From NCBI GenBank assembly GCA_043228905.1, contig JBHGNT010000018.1:6882001-6946000 (forward strand): a stretch of DNA of 64,000 nt, given 5' to 3'. Positions within the stretch are counted from its first letter, which is position 1, and each line of letters begins with the position of its first letter. This stretch comes from Azolla caroliniana. Its lineage: Eukaryota; Polypodiophyta. Positions 45,510-56,901 of this stretch are shown here, piece after piece. The notes beneath the pieces were generated by a model that was not told where the DNA came from, did no database searches, and saw only the letters and a program-made list of their open reading frames with translations. The translations under genes and the position numbers were made by a program.

Positions 45510-45600
45510 CTGCGTACTGTGTGTGTGTCCAAGCTCTCCATTAAACCTGTGTTTTCTTACGTTCTATTTTCTGTTGCTTCCGCACGTTGTTCTTTTTACA
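45155..45600 (+). repeat. C4 3' LTR
   Basis: 446 bp, TGTTGAGATACAAGC...CTTTTTACA, with a CT microsatellite (45455-45497). Roughly 90-95% like the 5' LTR by eye. Confidence 0.92.
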
Positions 45601-45718
45601 GATACCCAAGGCCCCCAAGCAAGTTCACACCTGGCCTAATGGGTTGTCTCAATCCCCAGGATTACATGTAATCCTCCCCTTCTTTACACTGTCGTTTAAC
45701 CCTCACACTTATCTATGT
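45601..45718 (-). repeat. degenerate LTR remnant right of C4
   Basis: Probable continuation of 34839-35128. Part of it (AATCCTCCCC...TTTAACCCTCACACTTATC) resembles 25745-25840 in reverse. Ends where the G4 LTR starts. Confidence 0.4.
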
Positions 45719-46370
45719 TGTCGTAGTGTAATTCGCACACTACGTGAAATATGTAACAAATATATCTGATTGTAGTACGCATAAATAAATAAATAAAAAT
45801 ATTAAAAATATTGTTACATGCATAGGGCAAGATTCGAACCCTGTACCTCCATGTTAACGATTTTAAACCTTACCACTATACTAGCATATTATGCGTTTTA
45901 ATAAAAATTATACTAAACTTTATCCCATCTAAATATTCTAGATAAGCATGATAGAAAAAGTTATTCATGCATACACACTCGAGTGAAAAGAAAAGATGTG
46001 ATAGATAGCTAATCATGCACATGTAGTGTGCATGAAAACTAAAGTTAGAAAAAGCATGATGCTTGCATGTGATAAACTTAGACTCTTCCATCACTATATA
46101 AGGAAGAGAGAAAGATGTATATGGTTGTTGATTTTTTATCAAGATCGATGAATATAAAATATTCGTGGGATTCATGATTTTTCCATGTATTTCTCTCTTA
46201 TAATCTAAGTATCAATTAATACACTATACTCGTGGGATTCACGATTTTCATATCTTCTTCTTGCAATCTCTTCCTAACTAAATTATCTCATATTCTTCTT
46301 TCTCCTAGTCCAAAACCCAAGCGGTTCACATCCGACTCACGCAAACAATCTGACACCGAAAGGCACGACA
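45719..46370 (+). repeat. gypsy G4 LTR
   Basis: 652 bp, TGTCGTAGTG...AAGGCACGACA. Same family as the solo LTR 2434-3217. Contains an antisense tRNA-like cassette (45828-45890, with B box GGTTCGAATCT on the minus strand), TATA box CTATATAAGG (46096) and two CGTGGGATTCACGA-type motifs. Confidence 0.85.
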
Positions 46371-46409
46371 CAAGTGTTAAACCTGACATGAAACCTGGGT
46401 GGCAAGGAG

Positions 46410-46707
46410 ATGGAAAATCAACCGGAAACTAACAACATGATAATGATATTCGAGCGGATGCTACAAGAACAACACGCGATGTCAGAGATTGCAGTAGCAG
46501 TAGAGCGGCTCGTGCAACAGAACGGGCAATTCAACGGGAAGGATGTGTCGCAATATTTGCGGGATTACAAGGCGAAAATGCTACAGTTCGGAATATCGGA
46601 TGGATTACAGGTGACATCCTTCAATCGGGTGACTACGGATGGGCTTCAAGGGAGTATCCACGGGATACGACAACAAAATCCGACGTGGGAAGCATTTGAA
46701 GAAGCGT
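46410..46707 (+). pseudogene. gypsy G4 gag, truncated
   Basis: Starts MENQPETNNMIMIFERML 40 nt after the LTR. Shows GKDVSQYLRDYKAKMLQFG and FNRVTTDGLQGSIHGIRQQ, homologous to the G2 gag. No stop up to about 46707, where an inverted LTR begins. Confidence 0.78.
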
Positions 46708-47280
46708 TGTCGAGAAGATTCGCGCGTGTATGTGCTACTCGAGCGACCACCGGGGTCTTAGACTGGGGAGGACGTTCGCGGAATTATCGAAGAGATGACG
46801 ATCAATGTAAGATTCGATGAAATTGGTTCACTTGAGAAGAAGAAATATTGTACATTGGAGAATTAGAAAAATATGAAGAAGATAAAGACGAATATAATTA
46901 TATTGATGACAGTGGTGTTGGTGATATCACATTTTGAGCCCCCCTTTACACAAGCTCCACTAGGGTTTTTATAGCTCTCTTCATGCACAAAACCATGGGT
47001 TTAGAACCATGGTTTTGTGCACATGGTTTTCTATGGTTGTTTTGTCTATAATTCGTATATGAAAAGGAAATACATAAAATCTACACTATATGATAGTTGT
47101 CCTAGTGGTAAGGATCTTGTATCGTAAAGGTGCAAGGTTCAAACCTTGCTTGCACTCCTCTGTATGAACTCAAGTGCCATTAGGCCTTAGTCTTATTTGC
47201 TAAGTATATGTGCAATGTTGCACATCCTTGGTTTATTCGTCTCACTCGGTTTCACACCATAGCCAAAAATCGTCACGACA
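46708..47280 (-). repeat. gypsy LTR (TGTCGTGA type), inverted
   Basis: On the minus strand TGTCGTGACGATTTTTGGC...GAATCTTCTCGACA. Matches 913-1376 in reverse. A purine-rich GGTGGGGGTGGA (minus strand, 47281-47292) precedes it, so it is a 3' LTR of a minus-strand element. A tRNA-like cassette on the + strand at 47102-47152 is antisense. Confidence 0.75.
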
Positions 47281-47537
47281 TCCACCCCCACCAAACCCGC
47301 ACATCCTCCGGTATGTGCCGAGAAAGGTGAAGCGTGAGATCTTTGGCAATGGTGATCAAACGACGATCAATGTAAGATTGGATGAAATTTGTTCACTTGA
47401 GAAGAAGAAAGATTGTACACTTGAGAATTAGAAAAATATGAAGAAGATAAAGACGAATATACTTATATTGATGATAGTGGTGTTGGTGATATCACATATT
47501 GAACCCCCCTTTACACAAGCTCCAGTAGGGTTTTTAT
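47281..47537 (-). repeat. internal stub and second partial LTR copy
   Basis: 47281-47365 is an unrecognised internal stub. 47366-47537 repeats the LTR segment 46798-46970 at about 95% by eye and is cut at 47538. Confidence 0.65.
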
Positions 47538-47756
47538 CCCGGGGGCTCACACTGTCAAAACTTGTATGATAGCACGTGAGTTCATCAAAAGGGGTTTAAA
47601 TTAGTCACTGAGATACAGAATGTATATATATATAAGGGTATTAATAAATATTTTGAAAATATATTTACATAAGGGTATTATCAATTATGTTTGAAAAAAA
47701 AAATTATATAAGCCCATGAAATATTAGATATGTCATGAGATAGTAAAGAATATATT
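47538..47756. repeat. LTR-end-like segment and AT-rich spacer
   Basis: CCCGGGGGCT...GCACGTGAGTTCATCA (47538-47587) mirrors 55833-55883, which reads CCCGGGGGCT...CACGTGCGTTCACGACA on the minus strand, with the same spacing. The rest is AT-rich and has no gene. Confidence 0.45.
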
Positions 47757-49169
47757 ATGCATACATATTTACCTACATTCAAACATTACATCCATGAATA
47801 TATATGTACATACATTACACCCATTTATACATGCATATTGACTAAACATAGATATATGTACAAATATATATTACCATATGTAAATATGTACATACACATA
47901 TATACATACATTACATACTACATACATATTAGAATCAGCCATATATATTGACATACATATATACATAATACATACATAAAAATGACATATTACATATATA
48001 CATACACATTCTTCCAAACATATTTTATATATTATATATTACACACATATATTGTTATACACAATTTATACAAATGCATATATACATTCCAACACAAAAA
48101 AATAAATTACATATTATATACATACACATACACATACATAAATTAATACATGAGATTACTTATTACATGTACATACAAATCTTCATACATGCAAACACGT
48201 TACACATATATGCATATATGCACATAAATAAATTAGATATTGCATATCATATAATCCATATTTATTACACGATATACAAATTTACAGACATAATTTACAT
48301 ATATAAATTTACATATATATAGATACATATGTATAGATATATTACATATATACAAACATACACACACATTAGATATATGTATACTTACACATACATCGGA
48401 TATATACATGCATATTATGTACATATTAGAAACATACATCCATATATGAGCCATGTACATACAAAACATGAAAAATATCCCAAAAATATACATACATAAA
48501 TACATTACATATATACACATCCATACATTCGTACACGTACATACATATCACCATATACACACACATATAGATACACATACATTAGATATATACATATGTA
48601 TTATGCACATATTAGAAAGACATCCATGCACATTGAATCATGAATATTGACATATACATATATGCATACACATACATACATATCACCATATATATACGTA
48701 CATATGCCTACAATGTTATAAGTTTTACAAACATACATCCATACACATATATACATCCATTACATACATGCATACACATACATATGTTACATTTGTATAT
48801 TACGTAGACATACATATCATCACAAACTACAATGTACATATATACATACATATTACGAACAAACATCCACACACACACGTATGCATGCATGTATGCATAC
48901 ACATACAAACATACATACATTACATATTACATATACACACATATGTACATTCATACATGTACTTACATATATTCATACACACTACAATAGTACGTATATG
49001 CATACACATACATACATAAATACATTACATATGCATGTATGCATACACATACATACATTGCATATGCATATATGCATACACATATGTACATTCGTACGTA
49101 CATGGACATACATAATATTCCTTTATACATTGCTACATATACATACACATGCATACATTATATATATAT

Positions 49170-49200
<31 letters not shown>

Positions 49201-50234
49201 TAGATATTATGCACATATTACAATCACACATCCATACACATTGAATCATGTACATTTAAATATGCATGTATACATATACACACGCGCGCGCATACAAACA
49301 TACATTACATATGCATATACATATGTACATTCGTACATGGACATAAACATACATACATTAGATATACATATATACATGCATGCATGTATACATTAGATAT
49401 ACATATATACATGCATGCATGCATACATTAAATATATACATACATATTACAAACAAACATCCATACACACATGTATGCATATAGGCATACACATACAAAC
49501 ATACATACATTACATATTACATATATACACATATGTACATACATATATTCATTCACATGTGCACATGTATAAAATACCTAAAACATCCTATTACATTCTA
49601 TCATCCATTTACCTAGAAAACATCTCCAGGAATCCATTTCAATTGGAGATGTATCTTTACAATTGTCCCTTGCTTCACATCTATATGTATTGTGTTGTAT
49701 ATATGTGCACGTGGATGATCGAATGTAATATTTCTATACATATGCACATGTATAGTACACACACATATAACATGTAGATACGTACACACACATAATACGT
49801 ACGCACATGCCATACATACAAATTTACAATACATACACATGCACATATATAGAACATACACACACACACACACATAGATACATTATACATACTCACATGC
49901 CATACATACAATATATACAACACATGCAATTCAATACATACATACATATACACATGCCATACATACAATGCATATATACAATAATGCATTTAATACAATA
50001 CGATACAATGCAATACAATATGTACATACATGCATACACACATCCATATGTAGACACAACACATACATATATATGCATGCAATACAATACATGTGCATAT
50101 ATATAGAACACATACGCACATGCTATACATACAATGCATACTTAAGCACATGTATAGAATATAAACACACACACACACACATAACACATACATACAACCC
50201 CAAAACAAATTCGACATAACACATACATACATCA
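47757..50234. repeat. long degenerate ACAT/ATAC simple-sequence region
   Basis: About 2.5 kb of TACATACA, ACATATAC, TACACACA and similar, with a pure GATA run at 49170-49200, a CGCG patch near 49285 and a non-repetitive island at 49565-49740. Open frames here are His/Ile/Tyr/Thr-rich repeat artefacts on both strands. Confidence 0.93.
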
Positions 50235-52067
50235 TCTTGGATCTTTTCAAAATCGTGCATTGGACAAATTCGAAGGCTGGTTAGGAATTTTATATGGGTT
50301 GGGGAAGATAAGAGTCATGTAAGAGCGAAGGTGGCTTGGAGTACATTGATAACCCCAAAACAATACGGTGGTTTGGGGATTATAGATCCATTAGACCAAT
50401 GCATGGCCTTGTTAGCAAAACTAATAATTCGTGGCCTTTTACCAGGACATGCTCCTTGGAAGCAATTACTTATGCAAAGATTGTATAGTTGTGCTCCGTC
50501 GATGGGTGGATTATGGGCTGATAGCATAAGGTGGATTTTTATACCAGACAAGAAACATGTTATGTCTAGGAATTGGGAAGACAAATTTTTTAATGGTCTT
50601 CTACGAGCATGGGAGCATGTACATAAAGGGTTGGAACATGGTGTACCAACATGTGAGGAGGAATACTTGAGACAAAACTTAGTGTGGAATCCGAATATGC
50701 GTTTGCCATCAGGGCACATGTTGGGGTCCCGAACGCGATTGGATTGGGCCAAGCTCGATGTAGGGCCAGGAGCGTCCGTTGATGCATGGAAATCATTTCA
50801 TACTCTGAATATAAATGACAGATCAGAATTCTTGTCTTCCTTGAGAGGGGGGCTGATTATGTGGGACCAAGTGCAGTCAGTTTTGGGGCACTCTGACGTT
50901 ACAATATGGTCCTTTAACCCTCCCAAGTGGGAAGGAGCATTTACGAGGCTTCAAGTGCTAGTGGGGGTAAGGGGACATTTGTCTTGCGGACGATGTCAAG
51001 ACTATGAGGTGGAGGAAGATGGTAGTATAAGTAGTGCAACGATACAAACAGAGATCTTGCAATATGCTACATTTTCTAAAATAAGGGTCCTTGCTTATGA
51101 CGGATCTAAGTGGCTCATCAACCCACAAGTTGAGGCGGTCAAGGAGCATTGGAAACTGAGAGTTTTTGAAAAGAAACCTTTGATAAGGTTGCAATGGGAT
51201 CCGGGAGAATTTTGGTGGAAAGATCCGTTTGATCGTATGGGAAAAAGGTATGGTTTTTTTCAGTATTCAGTTAAGATGGGACGACACATTTTGGCAGCTC
51301 AACGTAGGACTACACCACGAGCTAGTCAATTTTGGAACCACCAAGGGATCACATCGGAATTCCTAACAAAGTTTTGGGGAACATTATGGAAAAGGAAGCA
51401 AGATATGAAAATAAATGTCTTCCAATGGTTAGTAATACATAGAGCATTGCCAATTGGCCAATGGTTGCAACAATCAGCTGCACCGACCGCATGCATCTAT
51501 TGTTGTTGTCAGATGGAGACATTGAAACATTGCTTGTGGGAATGTCATGCTGCACAGCAAGTTTGGAGGCGAGTGTTCCGAGTTCTTGCCTTTATGTTTA
51601 GGGATTGCAGTTTTTCGTGGGGTATGGTAGTATGGGCCACAGTGGCACAAGTGGTGTGGCCATATGATGCATGCCCAAATGACACGATTATTAGAATTCA
51701 AAGAGGAATGATAATGGCGGCGCAACAAAGTCAAATGGAGGCTCCTTACATGTTAAAGACAATGCAAGAGGTATGGGAGCTACTATGCACCACCACAATG
51801 TGGTTTATTTGGACTGCTAGGTGTTCTAAGGTGTTTGGTAATACTACTATTCATCCAGTGGAAAGTACACGGAATGTCTGGATGGAGATGGTACATACCT
51901 TGAAAGGACAGTATGAGGATATTAAAGGTGAGACAGATGTTGCAGTGTTGCAACGTCTCGAATTTATTGTCTATTGGAAGAAGACCCCTTTTCTCACAAT
52001 ACAAAATTCAAGACCTAAATGGTGCTTAGCACCACCAGTATGGTTGTTCCCACCACCAATCACATAA
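50235..52067 (+). pseudogene. LINE ORF2 C-terminal half (RT thumb/connection and zf-RVT)
   Basis: About 610 codons without a stop. The upstream end reads VRNFIWVGEDKSHVRAKVAW and TPKQYGGLGIIDPLDQC, the segment after the RT palm in plant L1 elements. A central Trp-rich region follows, then the zf-RVT domain: KINVFQWLVIHRALPIGQWL, CIYCCCQMETLKHCLWECHA, with C-x2-C and H-x4-C ligands. It ends PPVWLFPPPIT. The endonuclease and the catalytic FADD-type RT box are missing. The long open frame suggests a fairly young insertion. Confidence 0.9.
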
Positions 52068-52220
52068 CTTGGTTAAGGAGTGGTGGAGTGTTGAGGGATG
52101 GGACCTAAGGAAGAATGCACCAGATCAATGGTAGCTTGATGGTAGGTCAATTTTTTGTAATGTTGTTCATAACTAATGAAAGGATATTTTTCCCGAAGAA
52201 AAAAAAAAAAAAAAAAAAAA
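50235..52220 (+). mobile_element. L1-type LINE, 5'-truncated, with poly(A) tail
   Basis: Coding sequence for the C-terminal part of ORF2 (50235-52067), 130 bp of 3' UTR, and 22 A residues at 52199-52220. No LTRs. Sits inside ACAT repeats, which hide any target duplication. 5' truncation and a 3' poly(A) are typical of target-primed reverse transcription. Confidence 0.9.
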
Positions 52221-52590
52221 CACATACATACAACCACGCAATACAAAACATACATATATATCCACATATATAGGACATATACACAAGCACATAACACATA
52301 CCCTACATATTCACATGCCATACAATATGTACATACATACACACATGCCATACATACTGATACAATATATACAATACAATATGTACATACATACATGCAT
52401 ACAACACATACATATATATACACATGCACATATATACAACATACACACATGCCATAAATATAATACATACATATGCAATTGTATAGAGCATACACATACA
52501 TACACACAAAGAACAATACATACATATCCATATGCATAAACACACACACACACACTTGTATAGAACATACATACATAGTACATACACAAG
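52221..52590. repeat. ACAT/ATAC simple-sequence continuation
   Basis: Same composition as 47757-50234, so the LINE split one array. 52591-52770 is purine-rich with G runs and GA repeats and has no gene. Confidence 0.9.
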
Positions 52591-52772
52591 CTATAACGCT
52601 CTTTTTAAAATGCTAATTGTTTTAAAAAATGGGGGAAGAAAGGGGGGGAGATTACATATGCGTTGTGTTTTAGCAAAAAAAAGTGGGGGGGGAAAAGAAG
52701 AAGCTGAGAGAGAGAGGGAGGGAGAGAGAGAGATGCCATCCTTCCCATTTCTCTCCACACAAAAAGGAAGCT

Positions 52773-53160
52773 ATGGTTGAAGGAGGAGAAGATGTTCTTG
52801 CTTAGGTTGCTGCAGCCACATAATCAACACCTGCAGTCGGAGAGCCAATGGATATCCTAGCTGGGCTACATGAGGCAGCAAATGCTATTGAAAAACATGC
52901 AGCTGAGCTTTGTGTATTGGCTGAAGATTGCAACCAGCCTGATTACATGAAACTTGTACAAGCACTTTTGTTCAGAGCATAATGTTAACTTGATCTCTGT
53001 TCCTAGTGCCCGGAAGCTCGGTGAATGGGTTGGGCTTTGCAAGATTGCTTCAGCGGGGAATGCCAGGAAGGTTGTTGGTTGCTCATGTGTAGTTGTGAAG
53101 GATTATGGCGAGGAGACAGAGGGTCTCAATGTGGTCTGGGAGTATTTGAAAAGTCAGTGA
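52773..53160 (+). pseudogene. RPS12: cytosolic 40S ribosomal protein S12 (eS12) pseudogene
   Basis: ATG at 52773 leads MVEGGEDVLA, then stops (TAG, TAA), then VGEPMD, and after a gap of about 17 expected residues [35 protein letters not shown] +1 shift at about 52960 leads to [60 protein letters not shown] and stop at 53158. This matches plant S12 in order and C-terminal length. No intron is visible, which fits a retrocopy, but no poly(A) follows. Two nonsense codons, one shift and an internal deletion make it non-functional. The only host-gene sequence I recognise. Confidence 0.9.
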
Positions 53161-53510
53161 TTTTGAGGCTGAATGGCTTTCATCGGTGGTTTAGGGTTTC
53201 CTACATCATGCCCATGCTCTTGGTACACATCAAAATCCGCGGGTACCTTCGGTAGTTCCTGTTTTTCGGGTTTTTGTTTGGAGAGAACTGGACTATAGTG
53301 ATGAGTTAGAGGAGGATGATGATGATGCAGTGGATTCTTTTCTTCCTTTTATGAAATACTAGATTCCTTCTGCTTAGTTTGGTTCACTTTAATGCATATA
53401 CTTAAAACTAAAAGGTCATATTTTTATGGATCTTTTGATTCCTTTTGAAACTTAACATTAACACTCTTGTTGTTTCACAATGAGATAATCTAATGTCAAC
53501 CATTCATCAT

Positions 53511-53546
<36 letters not shown>

Positions 53547-54540
53547 CTACATGAGGTGATCGACCTCTTCAAAGTGGCCTTCCACTAGCAAACAAGGATG
53601 TGCAAGATGAGCTACAATAAGGCGGGAGTTTGTTTTCATCAGGATCTAGAACACTTTCTGAGGGTTCTTGGTTAAGTACCACATATAATTATAAGTTTTT
53701 AACCCTGTTCGTATGTGTATTTGCATATGCATGGTTGTGTTTGTATGCATATATGAATGCATGCACACATGCATTTGCAATATTCCCTCTTAATTTGTGT
53801 ATTTGCTATTGTCATTTCACAAGCAAGAAGAGCTCTTTTGGTCTTGCATAGCCTCATGTGGCTTCAAGAAGTGATTGACAACAGAGGGCAAATATTCCAA
53901 TGACAATCGGACAAGAGTTTGTTGTGATATTTTGTTTGCAACTATCGTTCTGATCTTCTTATTTTATTCGTACAACATATTAACCTTTGGTTTCATATTG
54001 TTACTATATAGGTGCTCAACTTACTGAATGAGGGTGCTCAACAAAGAAGAGGTAAAAAATGTGTTTTCATGTGTGTAGGTTTGCAAATGTCAGACTAGGT
54101 GTTCTTGAATTGAAAGCTTTGCGGATTCTACAACTTACTTACTCTATTTCTGTTGTAGAGAGATTAATGGCTATGGCTATGGAAGAGAAGATGTTTTATA
54201 GGTTAAAAGTATGATGTGTGAGTGGTTGTATTGTAGCAACTTAGGGCTCATGTTTCTTAGAGAAAAACTCAGTGTGTTGTTTCTAACATTGCAGTAACTT
54301 TATGTAGTAAGTTCTTGCTCAAGTTAAATGTTGTGAATTATTCTTGGATATCATATGATATTCTTGTTATGATATATGCTCTTTTAGATATATCGTTTTG
54401 CACTTCCATGAAGCCACAATATAAGCATTGTTATATAGACATGTTATAGAAGATGGAATGGAATGAAGATCGCCTTTAATGCTTAGTGCTTAGATGGTGA
54501 TCCTTCTTTGGAATGAAGATAGTGTGAAGACACATGCTCC
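53161..54540. other. intergenic sequence, no gene recognised
   Basis: 53235-53360 could be read as an acidic C-terminus (SDELEEDDDDAVDSFLPFMK), but nothing confirms it. A GA microsatellite lies at 53513-53544. The rest is AT-rich and unremarkable. Confidence 0.5.
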
Positions 54541-55832
54541 ACACTAACATACAAACAATTTTTTTAAAACAGAAATAAGAAAATATATTAAAAAAGTAGA
54601 AGCAAAAATTAATGTGTTGCAATTCAACTCATATATAAATAAACATGAAATACAATACAATACATATGTACGTAGATTGACCCATGCGTAATATACGTGG
54701 TATTTGACATCTGTAATATTTGCGATATTCAAGAATATAAAATGGCCTCGAGAATATTATAAAACCATTTGTTTACATATACATGTACACACATACATAT
54801 ATGATATATATATATATATATATCCATACGTACATATATGATATATACATATACACACATACATATATGTGTATACACACAAATATCACTCATATATGTA
54901 TATACACACATACATTAATAATTAATTAACTCACTAATATAATAATTAATTAATTCACTTAAACATTAATTGATTCACTATACATTAATTAATTTACTAA
55001 TACATATCTTAATTCATCAAAAAATTAATTAATTAATTGAAAAACATTAGTTAATTAGGGCTTAAACATTAGTTAATTAATTAATTAGGGCTTTTACTAA
55101 ACTTAGCTAAACTTAGGGTTTCAATGAAAGCCTGAGTTTGTAGTAGAGAACAAGATGTAGGATTAGAATAGAGCATGAGAGGGAGTCAAGGATGCGGGTT
55201 GAAAAGAAAAAAATATTGTCAAAATTAGGATTATGATAGAAATTAGGGTTTTTGGCCAAAACCCTAATTTCTTGGCCAAGAATAAGATGCAGAGGGAAGC
55301 GAGGGCAACACGCATAGGGAGTAGGGTGAGGCTTCCTCGCTCGTTGCTCGCTATTCGTTCACTCGCTCATAGGGAAAAAATAGTTTTTTATTTTTTATTT
55401 TTTTATAAAATATTCAAAAAAAAAAGAAAACGAATACATTTACATGCATTCGTATGAATTCATGGAGCAGGCCCCACAAATGTGAATATGTCAATCTATG
55501 CATATATACATACATATATTCACATGAAATACAATACATATATGTGAACATACATCCACATGCACATATGAACATACATGCACATACACACATCACACAT
55601 ATATACACACAACCCATACATAAAATATATACAACGTAAGCAATACAATACAATACATATATACATACATACATACACATTTAAAATATACGTGTGTTTT
55701 CTATGTGAGGGCATTTAAAATGAGTTGTTATAAAAATATATATTAACACTAAGGGATATTTTTATTAACCCTTTTTTTATAAAAGGGTATCTAAAATAGT
55801 ACAAAACATATGTATAAGGAGTTTATAAAAGA
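54541..55832. repeat. AT-rich DNA with TTAATTAA and ACAT repeats
   Basis: 54760-54915 and 55495-55680 are ACATAT/ATACAC simple sequence; 54920-55085 is rich in TTAATTAATTA. 55686-55832 resembles 47588-47700 weakly in reverse. No gene. Confidence 0.7.
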
Positions 55833-56901
55833 TGTCGTGAACGCACGTGATACGACCTCTTTAAATATAATGAAGCCCCCGGGCGTACACATAAGCCTCA
55901 TTTGCTCCTCCATTTCTCCTAGTCGCCGCCTTTACGTCGGGTTTACCAAATGTGTCGGGGTAGTTGTGGTTCGTGCGGTGAAGTTGCAGGGACGAAGGTT
56001 AAGGGGAGTTGAAGGAACTTCAATTTTAATAAGGCTTGTATGGTGATGTTAGAAAGGTTAAGAGTAGCAAGAAGAAGAGTTACGAGTAATGTGTGAGAGA
56101 GAGAGACGAAAATAGATAGAAGATAGAGACAATATATGATTCAAGAAGCAAGATAGAGACAAAATATGATTCAAGAAGGAAGATTGAGACAAAGTATGAA
56201 TCAAGAAGCAGGAGTATTTGATATAAACATGATGTATATTAAAAAGACAATATTTTACCAACTTTACAATCCTTGATCGCAAACTTAACACATTCTCTAC
56301 CGACCCTTGATTTGAACCCATGACCTCAACTCCGAGAGACAAGACACTTCCTCAAATGAGCTAGCTTCTTTGCTTGATAAATTGTTTAATTTCTTACTTT
56401 CTCTTCCTTGATTGATTACCCTAATTTCCCCTTGCCCCTCTTTATATAAGTGTTGCCATGCGTACGGTAATGTATGGGAGCATGGCATGCATGCAATGCA
56501 TGAGTTACATGTAATGCATGATCGCCATTTGGCGCACATGTATTGCACGTGATGCATGGTAGCCATCATGCTCACTTGAGCTCCCATGTATGAAAATAGA
56601 TATGGGATAAGTATAATGATGAAAATGCATTATAAAATAACTAACCTAGCTTAGTGGTGTATACTTTGTGTTTGGCATACAAGGTTGAGAGTTCAAGTCT
56701 CTCAATTTTACTTAATACAATATATAGCTTCATTCTTATATCATGAAGCACATTTATTACACACTTTTACAAATAAATAGCCTAGCCTAGTGGTATGTAC
56801 ATTGTACTTTGTATATAAGGATGTGGGTTCAACTCTCTCAAATATTATTAAATACAACATTTAAGCTCATTTTTATATCGTGAAGCACATTCTTCACGAC
56901 A
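55833..56901 (-). repeat. gypsy LTR (TGTCGTGA type), minus strand
   Basis: About 1069 bp; minus strand TGTCGTGAAGAATGTGC...GTTCACGACA, close in length to the 1076-bp solo LTR 42280-43355. The segment GCATGAGTTACATGTAATGCATG (56495 region) and the TATA box TATATAAAGAGG (minus, about 56445) match that LTR. Two tRNA-like cassettes lie at about 56650-56705 and 56775-56840 on the + strand (antisense). Confidence 0.65.
56121..56210. repeat. 30-bp x 3 tandem repeat
   Basis: Units AGATAGAGACAATATATGAT + TCAAGAAGCA start at 56121, 56151 and 56181 with a few substitutions; they lie inside the LTR. Confidence 0.9.

Larger units (their letters stand above)
35129..45600 (+). mobile_element. Ty1/copia element C4, heavily interrupted
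   Basis: LTR 35129-35579, PBS, gag, protease, integrase, part of RT, tail, PPT, LTR 45155-45600. The flanks AATAC (35124-35128) and GATAC (45601-45605) are a 5-bp duplication with one mismatch. Inside it are copia C5 (-, 36120-40261), a C5-family LTR (42235-43841) and in that a gypsy solo LTR (42280-43355). RT C-terminus and RNase H are deleted. The overlap of 42103-42234 with about 43847-43978 shows the middle is not a simple copy. Confidence 0.87.

Noticed and set aside
47102-47152. Functional tRNA gene
   Set aside because: A/B-box-like motifs are present, but I could not fold an acceptor stem or anticodon arm, and the same motif recurs in several LTRs.
47757-50250. Many long open frames of His/Tyr/Ile/Thr or Met/Cys/Val/Tyr-rich sequence
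   Set aside because: They are six-frame translations of ACAT/ATAC simple repeats and occur on both strands over the same bases.
52773-53160. Functional RPS12 gene
   Set aside because: Two early stops, a frameshift and an internal gap.
53235-53360. Acidic C-terminal exon (EEDDDDAVDSF)
   Set aside because: Short, no start or splice evidence, low complexity.
47538-55883. An 8.3-kb DNA transposon with terminal inverted repeats carrying captured RPS12
   Set aside because: No target duplication was found, no transposase is present, and the right terminus is better explained as the end of a TGTCGTGA-type LTR.
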